DNA of 64,000 nucleotides from an uncultured Clostridia bacterium (GCA_945863885.1 CAMAZY010000015.1:1-64000); one strand, 5' to 3'; positions 20,001 through 28,211 are shown, counted from the stretch's first letter. Notes: generated from the letters alone by a model not told the origin. A program made the numbers and translations.

Positions 20001-22950
20001 AAAGCAGAACGCGACCTGCACCGCTCCCGGTGAAGCGGTTTATACCTGCATCAAGACTGATTGCCCGATCTGCGCTCACGGCGTCAAGGCAACTTTCACC
20101 AAGCAGACTCCGGCTCTCGGTCACGACTATGTCGGTGTTGAGACAACCGCTCCGACCTGCACAGAAACGGGCGTTATGACTTACACCTGCTCACGCTGTG
20201 ATTCAACCTACGATGAGGTTATCCCGGCAACGGGTCACACCTACGGCGCGGGCGCAGTAACCGAAGCTACCTGCACGACTGCCGGCTACACCAAGTACAC
20301 TTGCGAGACTTGCGGCTACGAGATGTTTGATAATTTCGTTGCTCCTCTCGGTCATCAGATTGACAGCCACGTTGTAACGGCTCCGACCTGCACAACCGCC
20401 GGCTGGACGACACATTCCTGCACCCGCACGGATTGCGGTTACAGCTACATTGATACTGTCACCGAAGCCACAGGACATGATTATGAATCTGCTGTTACAA
20501 TCGCCCCCACCTGCGAATCGGACGGCGTGAAGACTTATACTTGTAAGAACTGCGCCGCTGACGTTGACGGTCACAGCTACACCGAAACCGTAGCCAAGAC
20601 CGGTCACGCATGGGGCGAGTGGGTAACAACAAAGAACCCGACAGCGACCGAAGAGGGTGAGAAGACAAGAACCTGCGCAAACGACCCGGCACACACTGAA
20701 ACCGTAACACTTCCGAAGCTCGGACACACAATGGTTGCCGGCGATATTAAGGTTCAGCCGACCTGCACGACAACCGGCATTCAGGAATATGTCTGCATCG
20801 AGCATACAGGCGACGCAGCTTGCGGCTACACCTACGAAGTAACCCTTCCGGCTCTCGGTCATGACTGGAACGACGGCGAAATCACAACGGCCGCCACCTG
20901 CACGACCGACGGCGAAAAGACTTACACCTGTAAGAGAGATGGTTGCGACGCTACGAAGACAGAAGTTGTTCCGAAGACCGGCCACGATATGGAAACAGCA
21001 GTCACCGATGCTACATGTGTAAGCGATAAATTCACAACTTACACCTGCAAGACCTGCGGTTACTCCTACGTCATCAACGAAACCGGTACAGCACTCGGTC
21101 ACACCTTCTCCGTTGTTGTTGAATCCGTTGACGCAACCTGTGAAGCCAAGGGCTACACAATTTACAAGTGCGAACGTTGCGATCAGACAAAGACGGAAAC
21201 CACCGAAGCGCTCGGTCACAACTGGGGCGAATGGAAGACGACCACTCCTGCAACCTGCAGCGAACGGGGTGTTGAAACGAGAACCTGTAAGAACAACCCG
21301 ACCCATATTCAGACCAGAAGAACGAACACCGTTGACCACGATTTCGTTTCGACTCTGTACCACCCGACCTGCACAGAATCCGGCTTTACGATTCTTGCCT
21401 GTAAGGGCTGCGGTAAGACGATCCGGACCGATTTCGTTCCCGCTTACGGTCACAAGTATGACGAGGGTGTTTATGAGGACGCAACCTGCACAACACCGGG
21501 CGGTATCCGTTACACCTGCACCAACATCAATCCCGACGGCACTGCTTGCAAACACAGCTATCTTGTTAAAGATACTGAGCCGTTAGGCCACATCTGGGGT
21601 GCATGGCATTATGTAGAGCATCCGACCGTTGCCGATGCTTATGCAAAACAGCGTGACTGTACGAGAGGCAGCTGCACCGCAATCGAATATGAGCGCGGCA
21701 AGATGGCAAACGAGGACGATATCAACGTTTATTACAAGGTTGAGTTCTTCAACCCGTGGACAACGGATACCTACTATGAGCTTAACAACGGCAGAACGAA
21801 GCTTGCCAAGACCTATAAGACCACGAAGGTCAACGAAGCGTATTATCTTGCCGGCGACGAAGTTACGTATCCGTCAAGTATTTTTCCCAAACGTGAAAAG
21901 GACTACACCTGGGGTGCTTACAAGCTGATTGACTGGACGTATGACGAAGCCGGTCAGACACAATCGGCGCTTAATGACATGAAGTCGATTTCAAAGAATA
22001 TGGCTGTTTACGCAAACTTTGAAGGCTATGATGTTTACTATAAGGTTGCGTTCTGGAGTGAGGGCACAAGACTTACCATTGACGAAGTTATCCTTCACGG
22101 TCACGCGGCACAGTATCCGTTTGATCCGCCGACAAAGAAAGAGAATCTTCAATACAAGTACGAGTTCACCGGCTGGGATTACGACTACACAGCGATTTAT
22201 GACAGCGTAGCCATCTGCGCCAAGTATAAGGAAATTGCAAAGAGCTACAACATTATTTACTGTGATTGGAACGGCACGGAGCTTGCGACCGAAACGTTTA
22301 AATACGGTGAGGCGGCCAAGAACAATCCGACCAACCTTACAAAAACTTCTGACGCTACTTATATCTACGAATTCTCCGGCAAGTGGCAGACAGCGCCGGG
22401 CAAGGAAGAGTATATCGACCTGAATCACCTGACGGTACCCAATAGTACTGTCGAGGGCGGAACGATTAAGGTATATGCGAAGTACTATCAGAAAGCGAAG
22501 AATTATACGGTGAATATTCACGGCTACGGAATCAACAACGAAATCATTCCGGGTGCAACGGTTCAGATCTTCAATTCAAGCGGACAGATTGTTACAACAA
22601 CGAAGCTTGATGCCAACAGTGATGTAACCATTAACCTTACCTATGATACGGCTTATCAGATTATGATTGTCGATGATTCCGGTAATGTCGGCGTCAAGGA
22701 TGTTGAACTGAACACCTCTTTGAAAGACGAAAACACCGGAATGCTCAGACCGACTGAGGTCACGATTTATCTTGATAAGTATGAAGATCCCGATCACGGC
22801 GGAAGCGATTGCCACTGCATCTGTCACTCCTTCCTCGGAAGACTCTGGATCAGCATGCTCAACATGATTTACCGTCTGTTCGGTAAGAAGATCGTTTGCT
22901 GCTACGATATGTATGCAACACACGGTGACCAGCTCATTTACGGCAAGTAA
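14059..22950 (+). CDS. Giant secreted protein with about 52 tandem Cys3His repeats
   Basis: The 2963-residue protein starts at an ATG eight bases after AAAGGAGG. It has a signal peptide (residues 1-35, cut after AGA), an unknown N-terminal region (36-280), and an InlB/Flg_new-type beta repeat (about 283-360, FNANGG and GYTWIGMFD). Then follow about 52 tandem units of roughly 40 residues (about 445-2547), each C-x(8-11)-C-x2-C-x(9-16)-H. Next come three further beta-grasp repeats (about 2554-2814), a Cna-B/carboxypeptidase-regulatory-like module, and a tail (2916-2963) with CHCICH, an amphipathic helix and CC. The function is unknown; an adhesin or metal-binding surface stalk is inferred. No LPxTG motif is present. 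Units 4-15 form a higher-order repeat, and codon use is more AT-rich in the first 400 residues than later. Confidence 0.9.
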   Translation: MKKFLRTGKKALSVFMAVMMVLTAWVFFEPMKAGAATAGTYDYAVRIQTTNSVDVGDKKDLTITLDYKKDNGTGSAGSTSQNVSYTWAENDNADNTAYFTSVAGFPTKLNVYCLYAWTAAIKRKWGCTITVSVKNNNTGSYVQIAQQSFAKSGNGSGQTDMNYAITSFSGTPSATAVKFISGVSSITIPKTGASDYSTSYTAGVYDQYGVRMTHDPTYYVRTSAPTSAQSSSNTIDGVSITRAGDMTVESSAQMATGDTKTIYVHAKYGTLYANRAVKLTDPKYTVTFNANGGNTLNPSSYDVYYGETLDSQHTIDSAVTYPTSGSRTGYTWIGMFDKATGGNLMDTSEVVTANKTYYAHWQLNTYNAIFYKRLKSGGSQEVVYVQTGIPYGGDVTEVDLATAKLNSMEADEANHYILNETSPWGTTPTTTNVTGNRTFNSNYTSAPHTFGAAQTVEANCVHGAGTIETCTVCGYEKVTSTGSPDLTKHTKSDSYIVDTEPTCTTAGSGHYFCTTCNATLDTVEIPAKGHTYAITVTKEATCKETGTRELKCTDCNLTTTETIPLTQHNYVKDSTVAATCQHSGYDVMKCSVCGDTYNKYLGNATTNHSWNITSTPSATHGYDIVTGSCSVCGASFTKEVAEGHSFTEYEITKNPTCIDTGTVTISCSDTGCSESYTITIPATSEHVLTTTVTPATCKAEGSIVETCKYCTYSKTTVIPKAQHNYVKVDAESVSANCAHGAYDVMKCSVCNDTYKKYVSDPTKTHDWDITTTKASAHRDGSVTGTCKVCGATFTATVPYDGHDYSVVKTITEPDCIHTGKVTIACSDASCTASYDVEIPATGVHKYEMSYTAPTCTTEGSVKNTCSVCGDTITQTVPKTAHSYTLTRTEDATCQHSSYKVMTCACGDTYNEYIGNATTNHSWTWTIVNATPEKPGTATGKCSVCSATVTAEVPAESGHNYTNVTVTKEPTCKEPGTAGISCADDDDAYIDVTLPIDATAHRAFTTKYTPATCTTDGLVKTVCADCGATIGEEKTIDKTGHYYTSTTTEPTCTQAGVRTYTCQKCSASYTEAIPALGHKEVVVSNDCTRDGYTICPVCNQTLATVKATGHNFVGGEETIVPATCQNTGIKLTKCTRCEVLQAETIAKIDHDYKDIVITPTCTADGYTIHICKMCGESETTDKTVKLGHDWVNEKQITAPKCEVNGVYTHECQRCGEVAEFTKNDALTHSYESKVVAPTCTAKGYTINICSNCGKSFYEDEVAALGHAWADTVTVDKAATCTSEGQQSRHCTRCGAVTDVQTISKTAHDYELKTVAATCTESGYTAYVCKNCDALDQDRDITLIDPTGHTWNDGEILDADKATCEKAAVKTYTCTVCGETKREVEGAPLGHNWGGWFISKPATDTEKGEKKRVCNNDSSHVETCKIPTIGHNWDEVKTVDSTCTVAGYTEYKCTTCENCAAAIKNGGTGATQTVALPLAEHTYITETVDPTCTTAGSTVVKCSVCGHEAQSAVTIPATGHTIVRDVDSDVAPTCDAEGSYAYKCTNTGCDYTETVSRPAIGHNYDANGDGTVTDADATVTKSATCTEKGVLTYTCQNDPSHTYTEEIPTIAHSYVVDADASKTATCTDMGYTVMKCENCDATYVDKDSITPAKGHTWSAWTQIQAPTTDGYGIEKRTCSVCDAEELRTVAPIGDHVFTLESEVKPGCETTGEKVWVCTVHTACPANYTEVVPATGHNDVLTSSTTASCLVDGTETYACANDGCTRTYTLLIAPATGHDYESEVTTEATCETDGVRTYTCKNDATHTYTEVIPKLGHNYKTKVIAPTCSAYGYTTYTCQNDPTHTYQSDFVATTAHTYAKDNAQSVAATCVSKGYDVMVCSGCGDSYKVITDATGHAYDAGVETTPATCTANGVMTYTCSNCGDTYTTVIPALGHDYGEGVVVREANGGNTGLIAYTCKRTDCGGKFYEEYVMNSIEHTWNVDVKQNATCTAPGEAVYTCIKTDCPICAHGVKATFTKQTPALGHDYVGVETTAPTCTETGVMTYTCSRCDSTYDEVIPATGHTYGAGAVTEATCTTAGYTKYTCETCGYEMFDNFVAPLGHQIDSHVVTAPTCTTAGWTTHSCTRTDCGYSYIDTVTEATGHDYESAVTIAPTCESDGVKTYTCKNCAADVDGHSYTETVAKTGHAWGEWVTTKNPTATEEGEKTRTCANDPAHTETVTLPKLGHTMVAGDIKVQPTCTTTGIQEYVCIEHTGDAACGYTYEVTLPALGHDWNDGEITTAATCTTDGEKTYTCKRDGCDATKTEVVPKTGHDMETAVTDATCVSDKFTTYTCKTCGYSYVINETGTALGHTFSVVVESVDATCEAKGYTIYKCERCDQTKTETTEALGHNWGEWKTTTPATCSERGVETRTCKNNPTHIQTRRTNTVDHDFVSTLYHPTCTESGFTILACKGCGKTIRTDFVPAYGHKYDEGVYEDATCTTPGGIRYTCTNINPDGTACKHSYLVKDTEPLGHIWGAWHYVEHPTVADAYAKQRDCTRGSCTAIEYERGKMANEDDINVYYKVEFFNPWTTDTYYELNNGRTKLAKTYKTTKVNEAYYLAGDEVTYPSSIFPKREKDYTWGAYKLIDWTYDEAGQTQSALNDMKSISKNMAVYANFEGYDVYYKVAFWSEGTRLTIDEVILHGHAAQYPFDPPTKKENLQYKYEFTGWDYDYTAIYDSVAICAKYKEIAKSYNIIYCDWNGTELATETFKYGEAAKNNPTNLTKTSDATYIYEFSGKWQTAPGKEEYIDLNHLTVPNSTVEGGTIKVYAKYYQKAKNYTVNIHGYGINNEIIPGATVQIFNSSGQIVTTTKLDANSDVTINLTYDTAYQIMIVDDSGNVGVKDVELNTSLKDENTGMLRPTEVTIYLDKYEDPDHGGSDCHCICHSFLGRLWISMLNMIYRLFGKKIVCCYDMYATHGDQLIYGK
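15390..21707 (+). repeat. Tandem array of about 52 Cys/Cys-x2-Cys/His coding units
   Basis: Counted by hand, the array holds about 52 units averaging 121 bases. A typical unit reads ATCT...GYT..TC..CG..YT..IP..GH. The Cys and the closing His are the most constant positions. A subclass beginning W-x2-W or an equivalent position lacks the first Cys (units 25, 31, 44 and 52, and also 5, 9 and 13). Confidence 0.85.
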
Positions 22951-22954
22951 AAAC

Positions 22955-22992
22955 AAAAAACCTGCGGAGATTTAAGCTCCGCAGGTTTTTTC
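22955..22992 (+). terminator. Terminator of the giant protein gene
   Basis: CCTGCGGAG (22961-22969) pairs with CTCCGCAGG (22977-22985), then TTTTTTT. The A-run before it would also allow leftward use. Confidence 0.88.
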
Positions 22993-23038
22993 CATCTGAA
23001 TTTTACACCGCAGTGCATTAAACACCGCGGTGTATTTA

Positions 23039-23878
23039 TTATATAGTTCCGTTGTCAATCAGTCGTCTTGCGTCCTCGTAGCCCTGACGGTACATCTTGT
23101 AAATCGTGATTTTATCTCTTGTCAGTGTTTTCATACCGAAGCAGTCTCTCGGCTCGATTACAACGAGCTTTCCCTCTTTTTCGAGCGTTTCAGCGTCTTG
23201 TAGGATTTCTTCGGACCGAAGATGAAGTGTGTCCATCAGTCCGGCGACGGCCGGATATTGGCTTAAAATCGCATGAATCAGCTTTGTTTTCCCGATCGGC
23301 TTTGTGTATTCCTCCCTTGGCTTTGTCAGAACAAGGATGACTTTGTCGCAGCCGTCGTCAAAAGCCTTTTGAATCGGTATCGGCTCGGCGATTCCGCCGT
23401 CAAAGTATAACGTTCCGTCAATGGGGTAGGGCTTGCATGCTACAGGCAAAGCACAGGACGCTTTGAGAATGTCATAGCTGTTTTCTTTTATGTCTTTGTT
23501 TTCAAAAAAAACACTTGTTCCGTCGCTTGCCCTTGTTGCCGCCGCTCGGTAAATAATACCGCTTTGCTTAAAATGCTCATAGTCAAGCGGATATTCGCCG
23601 TCCGTGTTGCAAAGGGTGGAGAAAATGTAGTCAAGTCCGATATACGAGCCGGTCTTTATGAAGTTTTCGGCGCTCATGTATTCTTTCCGGAGTGCGTAAT
23701 CTGAATAAAACGCAAGATTGCGCCCGCGCTGTCCGCATACATAGGAAATCAGGTTCGCACTTCCGGCGGAAACACCGAGACAGTACCCGACATCAATCTT
23801 GCGGTCATAAAAACAATCATATACGCCGGCGGAGTATATGCACCGCATACCTCCGCCTACGTCAACAATTCCAAGCAT
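23039..23878 (-). CDS. Patatin-like phospholipase
   Basis: The 279-residue protein has the patatin Ser-Asp dyad: nucleophile elbow GVSAG at about residues 35-39, an oxyanion GGGMR near the N-terminus, and the catalytic Asp in FDGGIAEPIP. Bacterial members of this RssA/YjjU-type branch hydrolyse acyl chains from phospholipids; there is no signal peptide, so it should work inside the cell. It lies 16 bases after isocitrate dehydrogenase on the same strand and may be co-transcribed, with no evident functional link. A hairpin (CACCGC/GCGGTG) just past its stop at 23003-23032 may end transcription. Confidence 0.9.
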   Translation of the reverse strand: MLGIVDVGGGMRCIYSAGVYDCFYDRKIDVGYCLGVSAGSANLISYVCGQRGRNLAFYSDYALRKEYMSAENFIKTGSYIGLDYIFSTLCNTDGEYPLDYEHFKQSGIIYRAAATRASDGTSVFFENKDIKENSYDILKASCALPVACKPYPIDGTLYFDGGIAEPIPIQKAFDDGCDKVILVLTKPREEYTKPIGKTKLIHAILSQYPAVAGLMDTLHLRSEEILQDAETLEKEGKLVVIEPRDCFGMKTLTRDKITIYKMYRQGYEDARRLIDNGTI

Positions 23879-23894
23879 TCAATCACTCCTGATT

Positions 23895-25094
23895 TTATTT
23901 CTCCATTTCGGCTCTGATTGCCTTGATGAATTCTTCGGTTGAAAGAGCGACGGCCTCGCTGCCCTGCCAGAGCCCGACAAGATCCTTCGTCATTCTTCCG
24001 CTTTCAATCACGTCAAGAGAAGCCTTTTCAAGCTTGTCCGCAAAAGCCATCAGCTCGTGGTTTCCGTCAAGCTCACCACGCTTGCGAAGCGCACCGGTCC
24101 AGGCGAAAATCGTCGCAATCGGGTTGGTCGAAGTGGTTTCGCCATTGAGGTGACGATAGTAGTGGCGGGTGACTGTGCCGTGTGCGGCTTCATATTCGTA
24201 GTTGCCGTCGGGGCTTACGAGGACGCTCGTCATCATCGCAAGCGAGCCGAACGCAGTCGAAACCATGTCGCTCATGACGTCGCCGTCGTAGTTTTTGCAC
24301 GCCCAGATATAGCCGCCCTTTGAGCGGATTACTCTCGCTACGGCGTCGTCAATCAGCGTGTAGAAATATTCGATGCCTGCCTTTTCAAAAGCATCCTTGT
24401 ACTCGTTTTCGTAAATCTCCTGGAAAATCAGCTTGAACGTCTGGTCATACTGCTTGGAGATGGTGTCTTTGGTCGAGAACCAAAGATCCTGCCTGGTGGA
24501 AAGAGCATATTGGAAGCAGGAGTGAGCAAAGGAACGGATAGACGTATCCTTGTTGTACATACCCTGAAGCACGCCGCCGCACTCGAAGTCATAAATCGTG
24601 GCTCTCTTTTCTTCTCCGTCCTCAGATGTGAAAACAAGCTCCGCCTTACCCGGCTTTTCAATTCTGAATTCTGTTGATTTATAAACGTCGCCGTAAGCGT
24701 GACGGGCAATCGTAATCGGCTTTTCCCATGAGCGGACGGAGGGCTTGATGCCGCTGACCAAGACGGGCGTACGGAAAACCGTACCGTCGAGAATCGCACG
24801 GATTGTGCCGTTCGGGCTCTTCCACATTTCCTTGAGGTTATACTCCTCAACACGCTGTGCGTTCGGAGTGATGGTTGCGCATTTTACGCCGACGTGATAT
24901 TTTTTGATGGCTTCGCCGGCGTCGATGCTGACCTGATCGTTCGTTTCGTCTCTGTGCGGCAGTCCGAGGTCATAATATTCTGTATTCAGTTCAACAAACG
25001 GAGAAAGAAGCTCGTCCTTAATCATCTTCCAGATGATTCTTGTCATCTCGTCGCCGTCCATTTCAACGATTTTACCCATTTTGATTTTTTCCAT
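23895..25094 (-). CDS. icd: NADP-type isocitrate dehydrogenase, eukaryote-like homodimeric form
   Basis: The 399-residue enzyme starts [15 protein letters not shown], the pattern of the subfamily shared with eukaryotic NADP-IDH (about 400 residues) rather than E. coli Icd. Substrate-site residues are in [16 protein letters not shown], and the C-terminal coenzyme site has [10 protein letters not shown]. It oxidatively decarboxylates isocitrate to 2-oxoglutarate. With the aconitase-like hydratase at 28920 and the glutamine synthetase at 8185 it fits a partial oxidative branch that feeds glutamate and glutamine. The start has AAAAAGGAG upstream. Confidence 0.95.
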   Translation of the reverse strand: MEKIKMGKIVEMDGDEMTRIIWKMIKDELLSPFVELNTEYYDLGLPHRDETNDQVSIDAGEAIKKYHVGVKCATITPNAQRVEEYNLKEMWKSPNGTIRAILDGTVFRTPVLVSGIKPSVRSWEKPITIARHAYGDVYKSTEFRIEKPGKAELVFTSEDGEEKRATIYDFECGGVLQGMYNKDTSIRSFAHSCFQYALSTRQDLWFSTKDTISKQYDQTFKLIFQEIYENEYKDAFEKAGIEYFYTLIDDAVARVIRSKGGYIWACKNYDGDVMSDMVSTAFGSLAMMTSVLVSPDGNYEYEAAHGTVTRHYYRHLNGETTSTNPIATIFAWTGALRKRGELDGNHELMAFADKLEKASLDVIESGRMTKDLVGLWQGSEAVALSTEEFIKAIRAEMEK

Positions 25095-25162
25095 TTTCAG
25101 TTGCTCCTTTTTGTAAATTTACCCTTTATTTTAACAGAATCACGCCCTGTCGTCAAGAACAA

Positions 25163-25945
25163 TCAGGCGGAAATCCGGTCTTTCACGATGTCTTTGAGTT
25201 TATCCGGCCGTCTTGTTGTAATATTGTCCGGCGCAAGCGCAAGTATACGGTAAATATCGTAATCGCTGTCCGCCGTCCAGATTGAAACGAGCAGTCCTGC
25301 ATCGTGAAAGGCATCGACGATTTCTTTTGTGGCGTACTTTTTGCTGAAGTTGATGCCGATAGCGCCGCAGTCGGAAACGGTTCTGACAAGAGAAGCGATA
25401 TAGTCGGCGTCCCTGTTCTTGGATTTTTCAATATTGACGTTCAGAAAGTACCGGATTTTCGGGCTGTTTCGCCGTACCGCTTCCACGTCGGAGAGCGCAA
25501 TGCCGGTATAAAAAATGCGGTCAAGAAGTCCGTATTGTTCGGCAAGTGCCTGAACCCCGGCAAGATTCGCTGTGTTCTTGACGTCGACATTTGCGCCGAG
25601 CGTTTCATATTCCGAAAGCTTTTCGAACGCCTGTTCGAGCGTCACTTCGCCGCCTTTTGGGTCGTCGTGGGAAAGGATGGGTGTTTTATCCGCCGTGAAA
25701 TTCAGGTCAAATTCCACGATTTTTGCGCCGTTTTCGGCTCCTTTTTCAATCGATTCGAGACTGTTATCCTTTGAGTCAACGCAGCCGGTGTGCGCCGTAT
25801 AGGTAAAGCCGGCGGGCAGGGGAGTGGCGTCGGATTTATAGGCAAGAAATTTTTGGTGTCTGCCATAAAGATAGCCGCCGGTGAAAAACACGGCAACGAG
25901 AGCGACACAGACAGCAGCGGGAGCGATTTTTTGTTTTTTCGTCAT
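25163..25945 (-). CDS. Membrane-anchored GDPD-like phosphodiesterase
   Basis: The 260-residue protein has an N-terminal membrane anchor (residues 7-27) and a glycerophosphodiester phosphodiesterase TIM barrel: AHTG, NSLESIEKG, IVEFDLNFT and SHDD carry the His, Glu, Asp and His expected for metal-dependent catalysis. The usual HRG starts as HTG here, so the phosphate-binding Arg is missing. The tail (LLVSIWTADSD) matches the family's VWTVN strand. It probably acts on glycerophosphodiesters or wall polymers at the outer face. It lies just upstream of icd in the same direction, 68 bases away. Confidence 0.82.
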   Translation of the reverse strand: MTKKQKIAPAAVCVALVAVFFTGGYLYGRHQKFLAYKSDATPLPAGFTYTAHTGCVDSKDNSLESIEKGAENGAKIVEFDLNFTADKTPILSHDDPKGGEVTLEQAFEKLSEYETLGANVDVKNTANLAGVQALAEQYGLLDRIFYTGIALSDVEAVRRNSPKIRYFLNVNIEKSKNRDADYIASLVRTVSDCGAIGINFSKKYATKEIVDAFHDAGLLVSIWTADSDYDIYRILALAPDNITTRRPDKLKDIVKDRISA

Positions 25946-26420
25946 AGCATTTTCTCCTTATCCATGATTTATCTGTTATATATTAACAGATTTTACAGAG
26001 CAATGCAAGAAAAAACATCCGGAACGAAAGTTCCGGACGAAAAATCAGAGTTGCTTGAGTTCTTTGATGATCTGACTTCGTTCACACTGAGGCTCTCGGC
26101 TCATTTCACAAGGGAATCCAACGAATGGTTTTATCACTTGATCTACCGAAAAGGTAATCGGTTGAAACGCCTCACCTTTTTTGCCTTTTCCGGTATTCTG
26201 CCTTGTCCGTTCCTTGGCGCTGACAAAAATAACCAACAAAAACCGTCCGAATCTTCAGATTTTAGCGAAAAGGTAAAAAATTATTAAATGGTTTAAAAAT
26301 CCCGGCAATCACTTGCAAAAACGGTGAATAAAAGGTATAATATTTTGGAATATAAGTAGTATGGAGATTCAGGAGCGTTTGTTACTGCTTTAAATAAGGA
26401 ATTAAGAAAGGAAGAACACT
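25946..26420. other. Intergenic region with a possible leftward noncoding RNA
   Basis: A perfect hairpin TCCGGAAC-GAAA-GTTCCGGA (26019-26038) has a T-run only on the minus strand, so it terminates something transcribed leftward that starts between about 26240 and 26400. The only open frame there (26045-26239) begins with TTG codons and has no ribosome site. The stretch is otherwise structured and gene-free and could be a noncoding RNA gene or a dispersed repeat. Confidence 0.45.
26313..26341 (+). promoter_or_regulatory. pckG promoter
   Basis: TTGCAA (26313-26318) and TATAAT (26336-26341) are 17 bases apart, 80 bases ahead of the start codon. Confidence 0.8.
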
Positions 26421-28211
26421 ATGTTAAACAATGCACCGACAAAGAACCCGACCGTCCTTGCATGGCTTGAAGAAAAGCTTGCGCTTGTCAACCCGGATAA
26501 GGTCGTATGGATCGACGGAACCAAGGAACAGATTGAAGCCCTTCGCCAAGAAGCCTGCGAGACCGGAGAAATGATAAAACTTAATCAGGAAAAGCTTCCC
26601 GACTGCTATCTTCACAGAACCGCCGTCAACGACGTTGCCCGTGTCGAGGGAAGAACTTTCATCTGCGCTCCGACCAAGGAAGAAGCCGGCCCGACCAACA
26701 ACTGGATGGATCCCAAAGAAGCTTACGAAATGCTTTATGATATCGCAAAGGACAGCTATAAGGGCAGAACCGCTTACATTATCCCGTATTCGATGGGTCC
26801 TGTCGGCTCCAAGTTCTCCAAGGCAGGAATCGAGCTTACCGATTCTATTTATGTTGTTCTGAATATGTGCATCATGACAAGAGTCGGCTTCAACGTTCTC
26901 GACTGCCTCGGCGACAGCGACGACTGGGTAAGAGGTCTTCATTGCCGCTGTGATATCGACGAGGAAAAGAGATATATCTGCCAGTTCCCGCAGGACAACA
27001 CCATCATATCCGTTAACTCCGGTTACGGCGGAAACGTTCTTCTCGGCAAGAAGTGCTTTGCGCTTCGTATCGCGTCCAACCAGGGCAGAAAAGAAGGTTG
27101 GATGGCTGAGCATATGCTCATTCTCGGAATTGAAAACCCGCAGGGCGAGGTCAAATACATCTGTGCCGCTTTCCCGTCAGCCTGTGGCAAGACGAACCTT
27201 GCCATGCTGATTCCGCCTGAGGTTTATAAATCGAAAGGCTACAAGGTATGGTGTGTCGGCGACGACATCTCCTGGATCCGTAAGGGTGCAGACGGCAGAC
27301 TGTATGCCATCAACCCCGAAAACGGTTTCTTCGGCGTTGCTCCGGGTACCAACATGAAGTCCAACCCGAATGCTCTTCTTTCCACGCAGAAGGGCACCAT
27401 CTTCACAAACGTTGCCTATAACAAGGACGACGGTACCGTATGGTGGGAGGGTCTTGACAAGAACCCGCCCGAAAACGCAATTGACTGGACCGGCAAGCCC
27501 TGGAACGGTAAGACCTCCGACATCAAGGGTGCTCATCCCAATAGCCGTTTCACCGCTCCGGCCGTTAACTGTCCGTGCCTGAGCTCTGAATTTGAAAATC
27601 CGGACGGTGTACCCATCTCCGCATTCGTATTCGGCGGCCGCCGTGCAAAGCTTGCTCCGCTGGTCTATCAGTCAAGAGACTGGAACCACGGCGTATTTGT
27701 CGGTTCGATCATGGCTTCCGAAACCACAGCAGCCGCTTCCGGTGCAGTCGGCGTTGTCCGCCGTGACCCGATGGCTATGCTTCCGTTCTGTGGTTATGAT
27801 ATGGCCGACTACTGGCAGCACTGGATCGACATCGGCAAGACGCTTGATCCGGATAAGGCTCCGAAGATCTTTAACGTCAACTGGTTCCGTAAGGACGACG
27901 AAGGCAACTTCATGTGGCCGGGCTTCGGCGACAATCTTCGTGTTCTTGAATGGATTCTCAAGAGATGCGACGGCGAGGTCGGCGCTCAGGAGACCGCTAT
28001 CGGTTATCTTCCGTACGCTGAGGATATCAACCTTGAGGGTCTTGAGGGTGAGGTTTCGCTTGAATCTCTCAAGTCGATCCTTGACGTTGACAAGAAGCTT
28101 TGGGCTGAGGATGCAAAGGGCATCGAAGAGTTCTATGCCAAGTTCGGCGACAAGCTTCCGAAGGAGCTTCGTGAAGAACTTGACACGCTCGAAAAGAACA
28201 CAGCTGAATAA
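26421..28211 (+). CDS. pckG: Phosphoenolpyruvate carboxykinase, GTP type
   Basis: The 596-residue protein matches the GTP-dependent family: the P-loop-like kinase motif FPSACGKTNLAM with its active-site Cys at about residue 253, VGDDISWI for metal binding, and FGGRR and the guanine-site region near NWFRKDDEG. The ATP type found in many bacteria is about 540 residues and unrelated in these motifs. It interconverts oxaloacetate and PEP; in fermenting anaerobes the CO2-fixing direction that makes GTP is common. It has its own promoter and terminator. The start follows GAAAGGAAG. Confidence 0.96.
   Translation: MLNNAPTKNPTVLAWLEEKLALVNPDKVVWIDGTKEQIEALRQEACETGEMIKLNQEKLPDCYLHRTAVNDVARVEGRTFICAPTKEEAGPTNNWMDPKEAYEMLYDIAKDSYKGRTAYIIPYSMGPVGSKFSKAGIELTDSIYVVLNMCIMTRVGFNVLDCLGDSDDWVRGLHCRCDIDEEKRYICQFPQDNTIISVNSGYGGNVLLGKKCFALRIASNQGRKEGWMAEHMLILGIENPQGEVKYICAAFPSACGKTNLAMLIPPEVYKSKGYKVWCVGDDISWIRKGADGRLYAINPENGFFGVAPGTNMKSNPNALLSTQKGTIFTNVAYNKDDGTVWWEGLDKNPPENAIDWTGKPWNGKTSDIKGAHPNSRFTAPAVNCPCLSSEFENPDGVPISAFVFGGRRAKLAPLVYQSRDWNHGVFVGSIMASETTAAASGAVGVVRRDPMAMLPFCGYDMADYWQHWIDIGKTLDPDKAPKIFNVNWFRKDDEGNFMWPGFGDNLRVLEWILKRCDGEVGAQETAIGYLPYAEDINLEGLEGEVSLESLKSILDVDKKLWAEDAKGIEEFYAKFGDKLPKELREELDTLEKNTAE

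Noticed and set aside
20203..21555. Antisense open frame of 450 codons, and another at 18559-19590
   Set aside because: Same cause as above. Both mirror the repeat period and show no ribosome sites or known domains.
14059..22950. Cellulosomal dockerin at the C-terminus of the giant protein
   Set aside because: The tail has no pair of calcium-binding EF-hand-like loops (DxNxDG), so it is not a dockerin; the single NGDGTVTDAD phrase lies inside repeat unit 29.
26045..26239. Minus-strand open frame of 64 codons before a terminator
   Set aside because: It starts with TTG codons, has no ribosome site and no recognisable domain. I treat the region as possibly noncoding RNA instead.
25790..26287. 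Plus-strand open frame of 165 codons
   Set aside because: It overlaps the GDPD gene antisense and continues into noncoding DNA; no ribosome site and no domain.
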